In this document: piece by piece, positions 52,220 through 60,923 of the stretch | Numbering within the stretch: position 1 is the stretch's first letter | Layout: the number at the start of each line of letters is the position of its first letter | Program-made: the position numbers and the translations under genes | The notes under the pieces: generated by a model | Database searches by the model: none | Told to the model about the DNA's origin: nothing | Seen by the model: the letters and a program-made list of their open reading frames with translations, nothing else | Assembly (NCBI RefSeq): GCF_000829195.1 | Contig: NZ_AP013294.1 | Span: 1,251,001-1,315,000, forward strand | Reading direction: 5' to 3' | Length of the DNA: 64,000 bases | Source: Bacillus sp. OxB-1 | GTDB taxonomy: Bacteria; Bacillota; Bacilli; Bacillales_A; Planococcaceae

Positions 52220-52418
52220 GGGGCTGTCCAGAAAGTGGATTTTCCGGTTAAACACGCAAAAAGCAAGGGCTCTGGTCGCTTTCCGCGGGCCAGCCGACGA
52301 GCCTCCCCCGGCTTACAGCCGTGCGGGGTCTCGTCGGCCGGCTTTCCCGCAGGAGTCTCCCGGCGCCCTTGCTTTTTGCTAGTATCCAACTCTGTGCCTG
52401 GACTTTTCGGACAGCCCC
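52220..52418. mobile_element. 199-bp MITE-like element, copy 2 (inverted)
   Basis: Reverse-complement copy of the element at 29970-30168, same length and nearly the same sequence. Ends are GGGGCTGTCCAGAAAGT and, inverted, GGGGCTGTCCGAAAAGT. It starts 12 nt after the bceB stop codon and ends just before the glycosylase gene stop codon on the other strand. No coding capacity. Confidence 0.85.
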
Positions 52419-52432
52419 TTCTTGTCTGCTGC

Positions 52433-53017
52433 TCATTCGTTCCTCTTACGGTTCAGCTCAGCCGCCACGAACTTCAAATCCTCTGCCAACAATGGATACA
52501 AATTCGGCCGGCGTCTGGCGGCCAGCGGATGATAGGCGACGGCGGTCCGATAGCCCCGGACATCATGCCAGCTGCCTCGTAATTGTTTGACCTCCGCTTC
52601 GGGGTTTTGGAAAAATGACTGTACAGCAACATTCCCTAGACAAAGGACGAGTTCGGGTTGCTGCTCTTCCAACTGCCTTACCAAATGGCGGATGCAAATA
52701 TGCCGCACCGTTTCTTTGTCATAGGCGCGAATCGGCTTTCGTTTCAGCACATACGTGACATAAAGGGAACCCTTCGATAAGCCTGCCTCAAAAGCGGCCT
52801 GCTGCAATGTTTGTCGCGTCCCGCAGACCATCGGCGTCCCTTCGCGATCTTCCCGCGCGCCTGGATTATCGAGGACGATCATTATAGGAGCTTTGGGATT
52901 TCCTTCTCCCCAAACCATGCGGGTTCCTTGTTCATAGAGCCCGCATTCCTTACAATTTTTTTCGGAAGGAGGAGTCTTATCTTCGGGCCAAATTTCCGGG
53001 CAAAACGAATTCAACAT
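52433..53017 (-). CDS. Uracil-DNA glycosylase family protein
   Basis: 194 aa of the UDG superfamily, closest to family 4/UdgX-type enzymes by sight: CKECGLYEQGTRMVWGEG (N-terminal Cys pair and GEG), IMIVLDNPGAREDREG (catalytic loop), YVTYVLKRKPI and VAYHPLAARRRPN (base-flipping HP motif). Only two of the four cysteines of the family 4 Fe-S cluster are obvious, so a cluster is uncertain. I start at 53017, with AAGGAG 8 nt upstream. It would remove uracil or other damaged bases from DNA. Confidence 0.8.
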   Translation of the reverse strand: MLNSFCPEIWPEDKTPPSEKNCKECGLYEQGTRMVWGEGNPKAPIMIVLDNPGAREDREGTPMVCGTRQTLQQAAFEAGLSKGSLYVTYVLKRKPIRAYDKETVRHICIRHLVRQLEEQQPELVLCLGNVAVQSFFQNPEAEVKQLRGSWHDVRGYRTAVAYHPLAARRRPNLYPLLAEDLKFVAAELNRKRNE

Positions 53018-53053
53018 TCTCACGCTCCTTGTGTTGAAAACCGACTTTTTACA

Positions 53054-53287
53054 TTATCGGACAAAATTCGAACCGTACTCCTGCAAAATGCGGTCCACTT
53101 CTTCCACATGCTCCGGCTTCAGAAGTGCTTTCAAACGAGGCATGAAACTCGTTAAGTAGGCTTGGTCGAAAGTGCGGTCCGCTTGCTTTTGAAAACTTTC
53201 CTCGAGCAAGTGCTCCGCTTCTCCGACTTTATCTCCTTGCACTCTTTCCAAAATAAAGGATTGAAATTTTTGCTGTCCTACATTCAT
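53054..53287 (-). CDS. Small helical protein of unknown function
   Basis: 77 aa, soluble, mostly charged helix; starts MNVGQQKFQSFILERVQ with AGGAGGAGA 5-8 nt upstream, which fixes the start eight codons inside the open frame. No membrane segment or cysteine. I do not recognise the family. It lies 36 bp upstream of the glycosylase gene in the same direction, possibly in one transcript. Confidence 0.7.
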   Translation of the reverse strand: MNVGQQKFQSFILERVQGDKVGEAEHLLEESFQKQADRTFDQAYLTSFMPRLKALLKPEHVEEVDRILQEYGSNFVR

Positions 53288-53507
53288 ATGATCTCCTCCT
53301 AAATTGCTCATTCCGTAAAATTATTTCACACACTATAAAAAATAGACAGGTTTTCGATTGTCAGTTGTTTCATGGCATTCCCCGCTTCAGTTCATTTTGA
53401 CTTTCTTTGGCAAAAAAAAGGGTGTGATTTTTTAAAAAAGGGACACTATAGAAGTTGTAAGCGGATTTATAAATGCGCTTAACAATAAAAAAATGGAGAG
53501 TGTTCAA

Positions 53508-53705
53508 ATGAGGGACAACAACCAAGATCGTCAACGTCAAGAACGTCAAAACCGTAATAACAACAATAATCAAGACCGGAATCAAGACCGGAATCGGGAA
53601 CTGGACAACTTGGAATTTGGTCAGGATTTCCTAGGTGAAATCCCACAGCGTAACAACAATAATAACAACCGCAACAATGAGCGGAATCGCAACAACAACC
53701 GCTAA
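53508..53705 (+). CDS. Asn/Arg-rich disordered small protein
   Basis: 65 aa dominated by N, R, Q, D and E, with two low-complexity blocks (NRNNNNNQDRNQDRNR, NNNNNNRNNERNRNNNR) around a short hydrophobic core LEFGQDFLGEIP. GGAG lies about 9 nt before the ATG, and a perfect terminator follows, so it is probably expressed. No family recognised; the composition recalls small spore-associated or coat-linked proteins, but that is speculation. Confidence 0.65.
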   Translation: MRDNNQDRQRQERQNRNNNNNQDRNQDRNRELDNLEFGQDFLGEIPQRNNNNNNRNNERNRNNNR

Positions 53706-53716
53706 GTGGAAATCAG

Positions 53717-53757
53717 CTCTGCATCGTCGAATGACGATGCAGAGTTTTTACTTTTTT
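53717..53757 (+). terminator. Intrinsic terminator after the Asn-rich gene
   Basis: CTCTGCATCGTC, loop GAAT, GACGATGCAGAG, then TTTTTACTTTTTT; perfect 12-bp stem. Confidence 0.92.
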
Positions 53758-53779
53758 GGTAAAAATATCCTAATAGAAA

Positions 53780-53793
53780 TAGGGCTTTCCCTA
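53780..53793. promoter_or_regulatory. NreC operator upstream of narG
   Basis: TAGGGCTTTCCCTA is an exact match to the staphylococcal NreC palindrome TAGGG-N4-CCCTA. It sits next to a weak -35 (TGGGAA, 53795-53800) with a -10 TAGAAT at 53818-53823, the arrangement of an activator-dependent promoter. nreABC lies downstream of the nar genes in this window. Confidence 0.82.
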
Positions 53794-53907
53794 ATGGGAA
53801 GATTTGTGAATATTCTCTAGAATAGAGGGTATAGGGAAGGAAGAGTTTGTTTATTCATTCTCATGGTTAATCCGGGATAATGAAAAAAAAGGAGCGTGTC
53901 GTATCAT

Positions 53908-56900
53908 ATGAAAACGAAATTCGGTTTAAATTATTTTAAACCCATTGAACGATACTCCGGCAACTGGTCCGTTCTTGAGGAAAAAAGCCGGGATTGGGAA
54001 AACATGTATCGGCAGCGTTGGTCTCACGACAAGGTGGTCCGTACGACACATGGGGTGAACTGTACCGGATCCTGCAGTTGGAAGGTTTTTGTGAAGAACG
54101 GGATCATTACATGGGAGAACCAGCAGATTGACTATCCTTCATGCGGTCCCGACATGCCGGAATTCGAACCGCGCGGCTGTCCACGTGGTGCTTCGTTTTC
54201 TTGGTATGAGTATAGCCCGTTGCGTGTGAAATACCCGTACATACGAGGGAAGCTCTGGCGTATGTGGACCGAAGCGGTCACGGAACATAAAGATCCGGTG
54301 AAAGCTTGGGCAAGCATCGTAGAGGATCCCGAAAAGACAGCTGAATACAAGAAAGCGCGTGGGAAAGGGGGGCATATCCGTGTCGATTGGCGGGATGCGA
54401 CCGTCCTGATTTCCGCGCAGCTCATATACACGATCCAGAAGTATGGACCGGACCGGATTGCAGGCTTCACGCCGATCCCGGCCATGTCCATGGTCAGTTA
54501 CGCTTCCGGAGCCCGGTTCCTTTCATTGCTTGGCGGAGAAATGCTCAGTTTTTACGATTGGTACGCAGACCTGCCGCCGGCTTCCCCGCAGATTTGGGGA
54601 GAGCAGACGGATGTTCCGGAATCGAGCGACTGGTTCAATGCGGGCTATTTGATCATGTGGGGATCGAACGTTCCGCTGACTCGGACACCGGATGCCCACT
54701 TCATGACAGAAGTGCGCTATAAAGGGACGAAAGTCGTTTCTGTCGCACCGGATTACGCGGAAAGTGTCGTCCATGCCGACGACTGGATCGGTGCTGAACC
54801 CGGCACGGATGCGGCCGTCGCCCAAGCGATGACACATGTCATTTTGGATGAATTTTATGAGAAACGGCAAGAGCCGATGTTCCTGAATTATGCAAAGCAG
54901 TATACGGATATGCCATTCCTTCTCATGTTGGACGACTTTGAGAAAGGGGCATTCAAGGCGGGACGGTTCTTGCGCGCGAGCGACCTCGGCAGCCAAGCGG
55001 AAAACGGAGAATGGAAACCTGTCATCCTCGATGAGGCGGCGAATGAAATCATCGTTCCGAATGGCACGATGGGACAACGATGGGAAAACGAAGTGAAATG
55101 GAATCTGATTCTGGAGAACGAGGATGGATCCCGCGTCGAACCTGCCTTATCGCTTGTCGACCATGGGGCGGAATGGAAGGAAATCGTCTTCCCATATTTC
55201 GATAATACGTCCAATGGCACGTTCAGAAGACCGATACCCGCCAAGAAGGTCGCCATGAAAGACGGGACGGAAAAATGGGTGACGACCGTTTATGATCTGA
55301 TGCTAAGCCAATACGGCATCCGACGGATCGGCAGTGACTTGGAAGCGAAGGGCTATGACGACCCGGACTCTTTCTACACGCCGGCTTGGCAACAGAAAAT
55401 AACGGGTGTCAAACCGGAATTGGTCACGCAGATTGCATATGAGTTCGCACAAAACTCAATCGATACGGGTGGACGCTCGATGATCATCATGGGAGCCGGC
55501 ATCAATCACTGGTTCAACAGTGACACGATTTACCGGTCGATCCTCAACCTTGTCGTGCTCACCGCATCCCAAGGGGTGAACGGCGGAGGATGGGCTCATT
55601 ACGTCGGGCAGGAGAAATGTCGTCCGATCGAAGGCTGGAGTTCAATCGCCTTCGCACGGGATTGGCAAGCACCGCCGCGGCTGCAGAATGCTACGTCTTT
55701 CTTCTATTTCGCGACGGAACAATGGAAATACGAAGAAGCAGGAATCCAACCGCTTCTGTCACCGACGGGCGGCAAAGCGAAGTATGATCATCCGGCTGAT
55801 TATAATGTCCTGGCTGCAAGACTCGGCTGGCTCCCTTCCTATCCGCAGTTCAATAAAAACAGCCTGTTGTTTGCGGAGGAAGCGGCGAAATCCGGTGCTG
55901 CGACGACGGAGGAGATTGTCCGGCATACGGTTGAAAGGCTGAAATCAGGAGAAGTTAAATTTGCCTGCGAAGATCCGGGCGCACCTGAAAACTTCCCGCG
56001 CACGATGTTCGTCTGGCGCTCGAATCTCGTCTCGAGTTCCGCTAAAGGACAGGAATATTTCATGAAGCATCTTTTCGGGGCATCGGACGGGCTGCTCGCT
56101 ACGCCGAATGATGATATGAAACCGGATGAAATGGTATGGCGCGAAGATGTGGAAGGGAAGCTCGACCTTCTTGTTGCCCTTGATTTCCGTATGACGGCTA
56201 CGCCGATGTATGCCGATATCGTATTACCGGCCGCCACCTGGTATGAAAAGGTGGATCTGTCCTCCACGGATATGCACCCATTTGTCAATCCGTTCAATCC
56301 AGCGGTCGATCCGCTCTGGGAGTCGCGATCCGACTGGGACATCTATCGGACGATCGCCCAAACGTTTTCCGAAATGGCGAAAGAGCATTTGCCCGGGGTC
56401 TACAAGGATTTGGTCACAACACCGCTTGCCCATGATTCCGTGCAGGAAATCGCACAGCCATACGGGGAAGTGAAAGATTGGAAGAAGGGCGAAGTCGAAG
56501 CAATCCCGGGAAAGACGATGCCGGGAATGACGATTGTCGAAAGGGACTACACAAAAGTGTATGACAAATATATTACCCTAGGACCGTTGCTGTCGACAGG
56601 AAAAGTCGGGGCGCATGGCGTCAGCTTCCCAGTCGCCGAAGAATATGAAATGCTGAAGAGCATCAATGGCGTTTATTTTGATGAATCGATCAAAAACGGT
56701 CTTCCGAAGTTAAATACCGCGAAGCAAGCGGCAGAGGCGATCTTGACGCTTTCATCCGCCACGAACGGCCGGGTTTCCCAACGAGCGTTCGAAGCGGCTG
56801 AAGAGATGACGGGGGTCGAATTGAAGGACATTTCGGCCGACCGGGCAGCGGAGCGGTTCACATTCGCCGCCATCACGGCACAGCCGAGGGAAGTCATTCC

Positions 56901-57585
56901 GACGCCGGTCTTCAGTGGATCGAACAAACTTGGCCGACGCTACTCGCCGTTCACAACGAATATTGAGCGTCTCGTGCCATTCCGGACATTGACAGGCAGG
57001 CAGCATTTTTATATCGATCATGAATTGTTCTTGGATTTCGGAGAAGCGCTGCCGGTCTATAAACCGACTTTGCCGCCGATGGTATTCGGACCGCGTGACA
57101 AGCAAATTGTAGGCGGGCAGGATTCCTTGGTACTCCGTTATTTGACGCCGCACGGAAAGTGGAATATCCATTCGACGTATCAGGACAATCAGCATATGCT
57201 CACATTGTTCCGGGGAGGGCCGACTGTTTGGATATCGGATCTGGATGCGAAGGAGCATGGCATCGACGACAACCAATGGCTGGAAGTGTATAACCGGAAC
57301 GGCGTCGTGACGGCTCGGGCAGTCGTCAGCCACCGGATGCCGAAAGGGACGATGTTCATGTACCACGCCCAGGATAAACATATCCAAGTACCTGGATCAG
57401 AGATTACGGAGCAGCGCGGGGGCAGCCATAATGCGCCTACCCGCATCCACATGAAACCGACACAAATGGTCGGCGGATACGCACAACTGAGCTACGGATT
57501 CAATTATTATGGACCGATCGGGAACCAACGTGATGAGTACGTGGCGGTCCGTAAGATGAAGGAGGTCAACTGGCTTGAAAATTAA
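53908..57585 (+). CDS. narG: Respiratory nitrate reductase alpha subunit
   Basis: 1225 aa molybdenum-bisPGD catalytic subunit reducing nitrate to nitrite on the inner face of the membrane. The FS0 [4Fe-4S] site is HGVNCTGSCSW followed by a later Cys in YPSCGPDMPE; the next stretch is PRGCPRGASFSWYEYSP. PASPQIWGEQTDVPES carries the region of the Mo-ligating Asp. No Tat motif is seen. Start set at ATG 53908; a GTG 12 nt earlier touches the GGAG. First gene of narGHJI, behind the NreC operator. Confidence 0.95.
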   Translation: MKTKFGLNYFKPIERYSGNWSVLEEKSRDWENMYRQRWSHDKVVRTTHGVNCTGSCSWKVFVKNGIITWENQQIDYPSCGPDMPEFEPRGCPRGASFSWYEYSPLRVKYPYIRGKLWRMWTEAVTEHKDPVKAWASIVEDPEKTAEYKKARGKGGHIRVDWRDATVLISAQLIYTIQKYGPDRIAGFTPIPAMSMVSYASGARFLSLLGGEMLSFYDWYADLPPASPQIWGEQTDVPESSDWFNAGYLIMWGSNVPLTRTPDAHFMTEVRYKGTKVVSVAPDYAESVVHADDWIGAEPGTDAAVAQAMTHVILDEFYEKRQEPMFLNYAKQYTDMPFLLMLDDFEKGAFKAGRFLRASDLGSQAENGEWKPVILDEAANEIIVPNGTMGQRWENEVKWNLILENEDGSRVEPALSLVDHGAEWKEIVFPYFDNTSNGTFRRPIPAKKVAMKDGTEKWVTTVYDLMLSQYGIRRIGSDLEAKGYDDPDSFYTPAWQQKITGVKPELVTQIAYEFAQNSIDTGGRSMIIMGAGINHWFNSDTIYRSILNLVVLTASQGVNGGGWAHYVGQEKCRPIEGWSSIAFARDWQAPPRLQNATSFFYFATEQWKYEEAGIQPLLSPTGGKAKYDHPADYNVLAARLGWLPSYPQFNKNSLLFAEEAAKSGAATTEEIVRHTVERLKSGEVKFACEDPGAPENFPRTMFVWRSNLVSSSAKGQEYFMKHLFGASDGLLATPNDDMKPDEMVWREDVEGKLDLLVALDFRMTATPMYADIVLPAATWYEKVDLSSTDMHPFVNPFNPAVDPLWESRSDWDIYRTIAQTFSEMAKEHLPGVYKDLVTTPLAHDSVQEIAQPYGEVKDWKKGEVEAIPGKTMPGMTIVERDYTKVYDKYITLGPLLSTGKVGAHGVSFPVAEEYEMLKSINGVYFDESIKNGLPKLNTAKQAAEAILTLSSATNGRVSQRAFEAAEEMTGVELKDISADRAAERFTFAAITAQPREVIPTPVFSGSNKLGRRYSPFTTNIERLVPFRTLTGRQHFYIDHELFLDFGEALPVYKPTLPPMVFGPRDKQIVGGQDSLVLRYLTPHGKWNIHSTYQDNQHMLTLFRGGPTVWISDLDAKEHGIDDNQWLEVYNRNGVVTARAVVSHRMPKGTMFMYHAQDKHIQVPGSEITEQRGGSHNAPTRIHMKPTQMVGGYAQLSYGFNYYGPIGNQRDEYVAVRKMKEVNWLEN

Positions 57586-59179
57586 AGCGCAAGTTGCAAT
57601 GGTTATGAATCTGGACAAATGTATCGGATGCCATACTTGTAGTGTGACGTGCAAAACGACATGGACGAACCGTGAAGGCGCGGAGTATATGTGGTTCAAC
57701 AACGTGGAGACGAAGCCGGGGATCGGCTATCCGAAACGATGGGAAGACCAGGAAGTGTACAAAGGCGGCTGGCAGATCAACAAGAAGGGGAAATTGGAGT
57801 TGAAGTCGGGCTCCAAACTATCCAAAATCGCCCTCGGGAAAATCTTCTATAATCCGGATATGCCGGAGATGAAGGATTTTTATGAACCGTGGACGTACGA
57901 TTATGAAAAATTGACGATGGCCGGCGACAGTGAACATACGCCCGTCGCCCGTGCCAAGTCGATCGTGTCCGGAGAATATATGGATCCGGAATGGGGTCCG
58001 AACTGGGAAGATCAGCTGGCCGGAGCGCATATTACGGGACCAACCGATCCGAATATCGAAAAAATTGAAGAGGAAATCAAATTCAATTTCGAACAAGCCT
58101 TCATGATGTATTTGCCGAGGCTATGTGAACATTGCTTGAATCCAAGCTGCGTCGCTTCCTGCCCGGCGGGTGCCATCTATAAGCGCGACGAAGACGGCAT
58201 CGTCCTTGTCGACCAAGAAGCTTGCCGGGGCTGGCGTTATTGCACGACCGGCTGCCCTTATAAAAAAGTATATTTTAATTGGAAGACGAATAAAGCCGAA
58301 AAATGTACGTTTTGCTTTCCGCGCATCGAATCCGGATTGCCGACAGTCTGCTCCGAAACATGCACCGGCCGGATCCGTTACCTCGGCGTATTGCTCTATG
58401 ACGCGGATCGAGTATTGGAAGCGGCGTCCACTCCGGAACCGACCGACTTGTACGAAGCGCAATGTGATCTCTTCCTGGATCCTTATGATCCGGAAGTGAT
58501 CGAACAGGCGAGAAGGGACGGTATTACGGAAGAATGGATCGAGGCAGCCCAGAACTCGCCGGTCTACAAGCTGGCCATCGAGTATCGCCTGGCATTCCCG
58601 CTCCATCCGGAATACCGGACACTCCCGATGGTCTGGTACATTCCGCCGCTTAGCCCGATCATGAACTATTTTGAAGGGAAAGACTCCATCAACAATCCGG
58701 ATGCGATCTTCCCGGCTATCGAAGAAATGCGGATTCCAATCCAATACCTTGCAAATATGCTGACGGCAGGAGATGCGGCGACAGTGAAAGGCGGATTACA
58801 GCGGATGGCGATGATGCGCTCCTATATGCGGGCCATTTCCTCGGGCAAAGAGTTTGATGAATCGAGATTGGAGCGGGTCGGACTGACTGCCCATCAGACG
58901 AAACAGATGTATCGTTTATTGGCGATCGGCAAGTACGAAGAGCGTTTCGTCATCCCGACTTCCCATAAGGAAGGGCATATGAATGCATACCGCTCCCAAG
59001 GTTCCGCCGGATTTGACGGGATGGGCGATTACAGCATGGGAACCCAGAATCATAGCCAATTCAGCTACTCCATTATGGGGTCGGATGGCAACTGTGACGG
59101 CTGCGGTCCCGTCAACCCGGCGAAGACAGGGAAGGAAATCTATGAAGAGAACTTCTACGGGGGGATTTGGCGTGATTGA
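57575..59179 (+). CDS. narH: Respiratory nitrate reductase beta subunit (Fe-S)
   Basis: 534 aa electron-transfer subunit with four clusters. Cysteine groups: CIGCHTCSVTC (near 16-26), CEHCLNPSCVASCPAGAIY, CRGWRYCTTGCPYKKV and CTFCFPRIESGLPTVCSETC. The Trp in CRGW marks the [3Fe-4S] cluster as in other NarH proteins. The start is TTG with AAGGAGG 9 nt upstream, overlapping narG by 11 nt. It passes electrons from the NarI hemes to NarG. Confidence 0.95.
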   Translation: MKIKAQVAMVMNLDKCIGCHTCSVTCKTTWTNREGAEYMWFNNVETKPGIGYPKRWEDQEVYKGGWQINKKGKLELKSGSKLSKIALGKIFYNPDMPEMKDFYEPWTYDYEKLTMAGDSEHTPVARAKSIVSGEYMDPEWGPNWEDQLAGAHITGPTDPNIEKIEEEIKFNFEQAFMMYLPRLCEHCLNPSCVASCPAGAIYKRDEDGIVLVDQEACRGWRYCTTGCPYKKVYFNWKTNKAEKCTFCFPRIESGLPTVCSETCTGRIRYLGVLLYDADRVLEAASTPEPTDLYEAQCDLFLDPYDPEVIEQARRDGITEEWIEAAQNSPVYKLAIEYRLAFPLHPEYRTLPMVWYIPPLSPIMNYFEGKDSINNPDAIFPAIEEMRIPIQYLANMLTAGDAATVKGGLQRMAMMRSYMRAISSGKEFDESRLERVGLTAHQTKQMYRLLAIGKYEERFVIPTSHKEGHMNAYRSQGSAGFDGMGDYSMGTQNHSQFSYSIMGSDGNCDGCGPVNPAKTGKEIYEENFYGGIWRD

Positions 59180-59741
59180 TCTCAACCGATTGTACGAAGT
59201 GAAACAAGCGGCCGGATTCTTCGCCAACCAGTTGACGTATCCCGAGAAAACCACCTTTCATCCAAAGGTTCTGGAGGGGTCCTTTGACCCTTCCGACCCG
59301 GCCTATGAGGATATTGTGACCTATTGGCGCCTTATGCATGAATATAGCATGGATGAAATACAGGAGATGTATACCTCCACATTCGATTTCCAGAAAGAGA
59401 CCACATTATTCATGACGTACATCAAGTACGGGGATTCGAAAGAGCGGGGGCAGATGCTGGCCAAACTGAAGGTGCTTTATGAAATGTTCGGTTTGGATAT
59501 GCCGGATGGCGAATTATCCGACTTTCTCCCCCTTATGTGCGAATTCATCTATGCGGCGGAATGGAGGGGCGACCCAAGAGCTCCACAAAGCTTCTCTTTG
59601 CTGCTTGCTGTCATTGAGGACGGTTCCTTCCATCTGATGAAGGCACTCGAGAAATTTGAGAGTCCGTACTTTTATCTGATCAAAGGAATGAGAGAAACGT
59701 TTAAAACCTGTATTCGACAGGAGGCGTCTGCAAATGAGTGA
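59172..59741 (+). CDS. narJ: Nitrate reductase assembly chaperone
   Basis: 189 aa helical chaperone that inserts the Mo cofactor into NarG before membrane docking; it is not part of the final enzyme. EYSMDEIQEMYTSTFDFQ and LPLMCEFIYAAEWRGD are typical NarJ blocks. I choose GTG at 59172, with GGGGGG 7 nt upstream, overlapping narH by 8 nt; the frame is open further upstream within narH. It overlaps narI by 8 nt. Confidence 0.9.
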   Translation: MIDLNRLYEVKQAAGFFANQLTYPEKTTFHPKVLEGSFDPSDPAYEDIVTYWRLMHEYSMDEIQEMYTSTFDFQKETTLFMTYIKYGDSKERGQMLAKLKVLYEMFGLDMPDGELSDFLPLMCEFIYAAEWRGDPRAPQSFSLLLAVIEDGSFHLMKALEKFESPYFYLIKGMRETFKTCIRQEASANE

Positions 59742-60414
59742 ACAATTTCTGTGGGTCATTTTCCCTTATGTCTGTATGGCAGTATTCATCGTCGGCCATA
59801 TTTTCCGTTACCGAAATGACCAATTCGGATGGACGGCCAAATCGAGTGAGTTTATCGAGAAAAAGCAATTGATGGTCGGGAGCCTTCTGTTTCATCTTGG
59901 AATCATTCCGGTCATCCTCGGTCATGTTGCCGGCTTGGGCATCCCGAAGACGTGGACCCGGGCACTCGGCATCAGCGATCATATGTACCATATGGGGGCT
60001 GTCTGGGGCGGTGGATTTTTCGGAGTGGTGACATTGGTCGGGATGATCATTTTGACGTCGAGGCGACTCACGAATAAAAGTGTACGGCAATTGTCGTCCG
60101 CTTCCGACATGATCGTCAACACGCTGCTTCTTTTCATCGTTTTCATCGGGGTGTACAGCTCTCTTGTGACCAATAATTTGAATCCGGGCTTTGATTATCG
60201 GGATTCGATATCGGTCTGGTTCCGATCTTTGCTCATCTTCCGCCCGGAGGTGGCGTATATGTCTGTCGTGCCGCTCGCTTTCAAATTGCATATCTTGACA
60301 GGCTTTTTAATATTCGCCATGTGGCCTTTTACAAGGCTCGTCCACGTATGGAGTGTTCCTTTGAATTATGTAGGTAGAAGCTATATCCTTTATAGAAAGA
60401 ACAGTCCAAATTAA
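59734..60414 (+). CDS. narI: Respiratory nitrate reductase gamma subunit (cytochrome b)
   Basis: 226 aa with five membrane helices, carrying the two b-type hemes that take electrons from menaquinol. Heme ligand histidines lie in IVGHIFRYRND, LFHLGIIPVILGH and, near the C-terminus, KLHILTGFLIF and RLVHVWSVP. AGGAGG is 9 nt before the ATG. It anchors the NarGH complex to the membrane. Confidence 0.94.
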   Translation: MSEQFLWVIFPYVCMAVFIVGHIFRYRNDQFGWTAKSSEFIEKKQLMVGSLLFHLGIIPVILGHVAGLGIPKTWTRALGISDHMYHMGAVWGGGFFGVVTLVGMIILTSRRLTNKSVRQLSSASDMIVNTLLLFIVFIGVYSSLVTNNLNPGFDYRDSISVWFRSLLIFRPEVAYMSVVPLAFKLHILTGFLIFAMWPFTRLVHVWSVPLNYVGRSYILYRKNSPN

Positions 60415-60458
60415 GTCGGGATAGAGGCGCCTGCCTCGCCCGGATGGGAGAAATTGAG

Positions 60459-60923
60459 ATGAATGGACAGCAGGATTTTGATTACCAGCAGGAAATAGAA
60501 TCGCTGCGTGATAGGTTCAAATTTGATTTCATCGGGTTGGCGCTCATCCAAGCGGCCGACCAACGTTTTGAGCATAAATGGACGCATGTGTCGGGAAATC
60601 TGAGTGACCGTTATAAGCGGATTGTTCTGCAATCGGGAAAAGGGGTTGCCGGGAATGTCATCAAGACCGGGAAACCGACTCTCGTGGAAGATGTGGCGCA
60701 AGGTTTTTCGGCGGACGAACTGTTCAATTATCCGATTGTCGTAGCGGAGAAACTGAGTAGTTACGGCGCAATTCCGCTTTATAAAAATAACCGTGTGCAA
60801 GGAGCCCTGTTAGTGGCCTATCGGGAAAATCGTCGGCTGACTCCGCAGCAGTTCAAGGAATTCAAGGATGCGATCGGCCCACGTTTCGGCCCTTATTACA
60901 ATATGGAGATGGTGAAGCTTTGA
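60459..60923 (+). CDS. nreA: Nitrate receptor NreA (GAF domain)
   Basis: 154 aa single GAF-domain protein. In Staphylococcus NreA binds nitrate and, when empty, inhibits the NreB kinase. Blocks: RFKFDFIGLALIQAAD, GNLSDRYKRIVLQSGKGVAGNVI and YGAIPLYKNNRVQGALLVAY. I start at 60459 (GGGAG 8 nt upstream) rather than five codons earlier, where no ribosome binding site exists. The stop codon overlaps the nreB start (TGATG). Confidence 0.88.
   Translation: MNGQQDFDYQQEIESLRDRFKFDFIGLALIQAADQRFEHKWTHVSGNLSDRYKRIVLQSGKGVAGNVIKTGKPTLVEDVAQGFSADELFNYPIVVAEKLSSYGAIPLYKNNRVQGALLVAYRENRRLTPQQFKEFKDAIGPRFGPYYNMEMVKL

Noticed and set aside
53800..53825. FNR box at narG
   Set aside because: TTGTGAATATTCTC has a good left half only; the exact NreC palindrome explains regulation better.
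56752..57387. 211-codon minus-strand frame inside narG
   Set aside because: Antisense shadow of a conserved enzyme gene.
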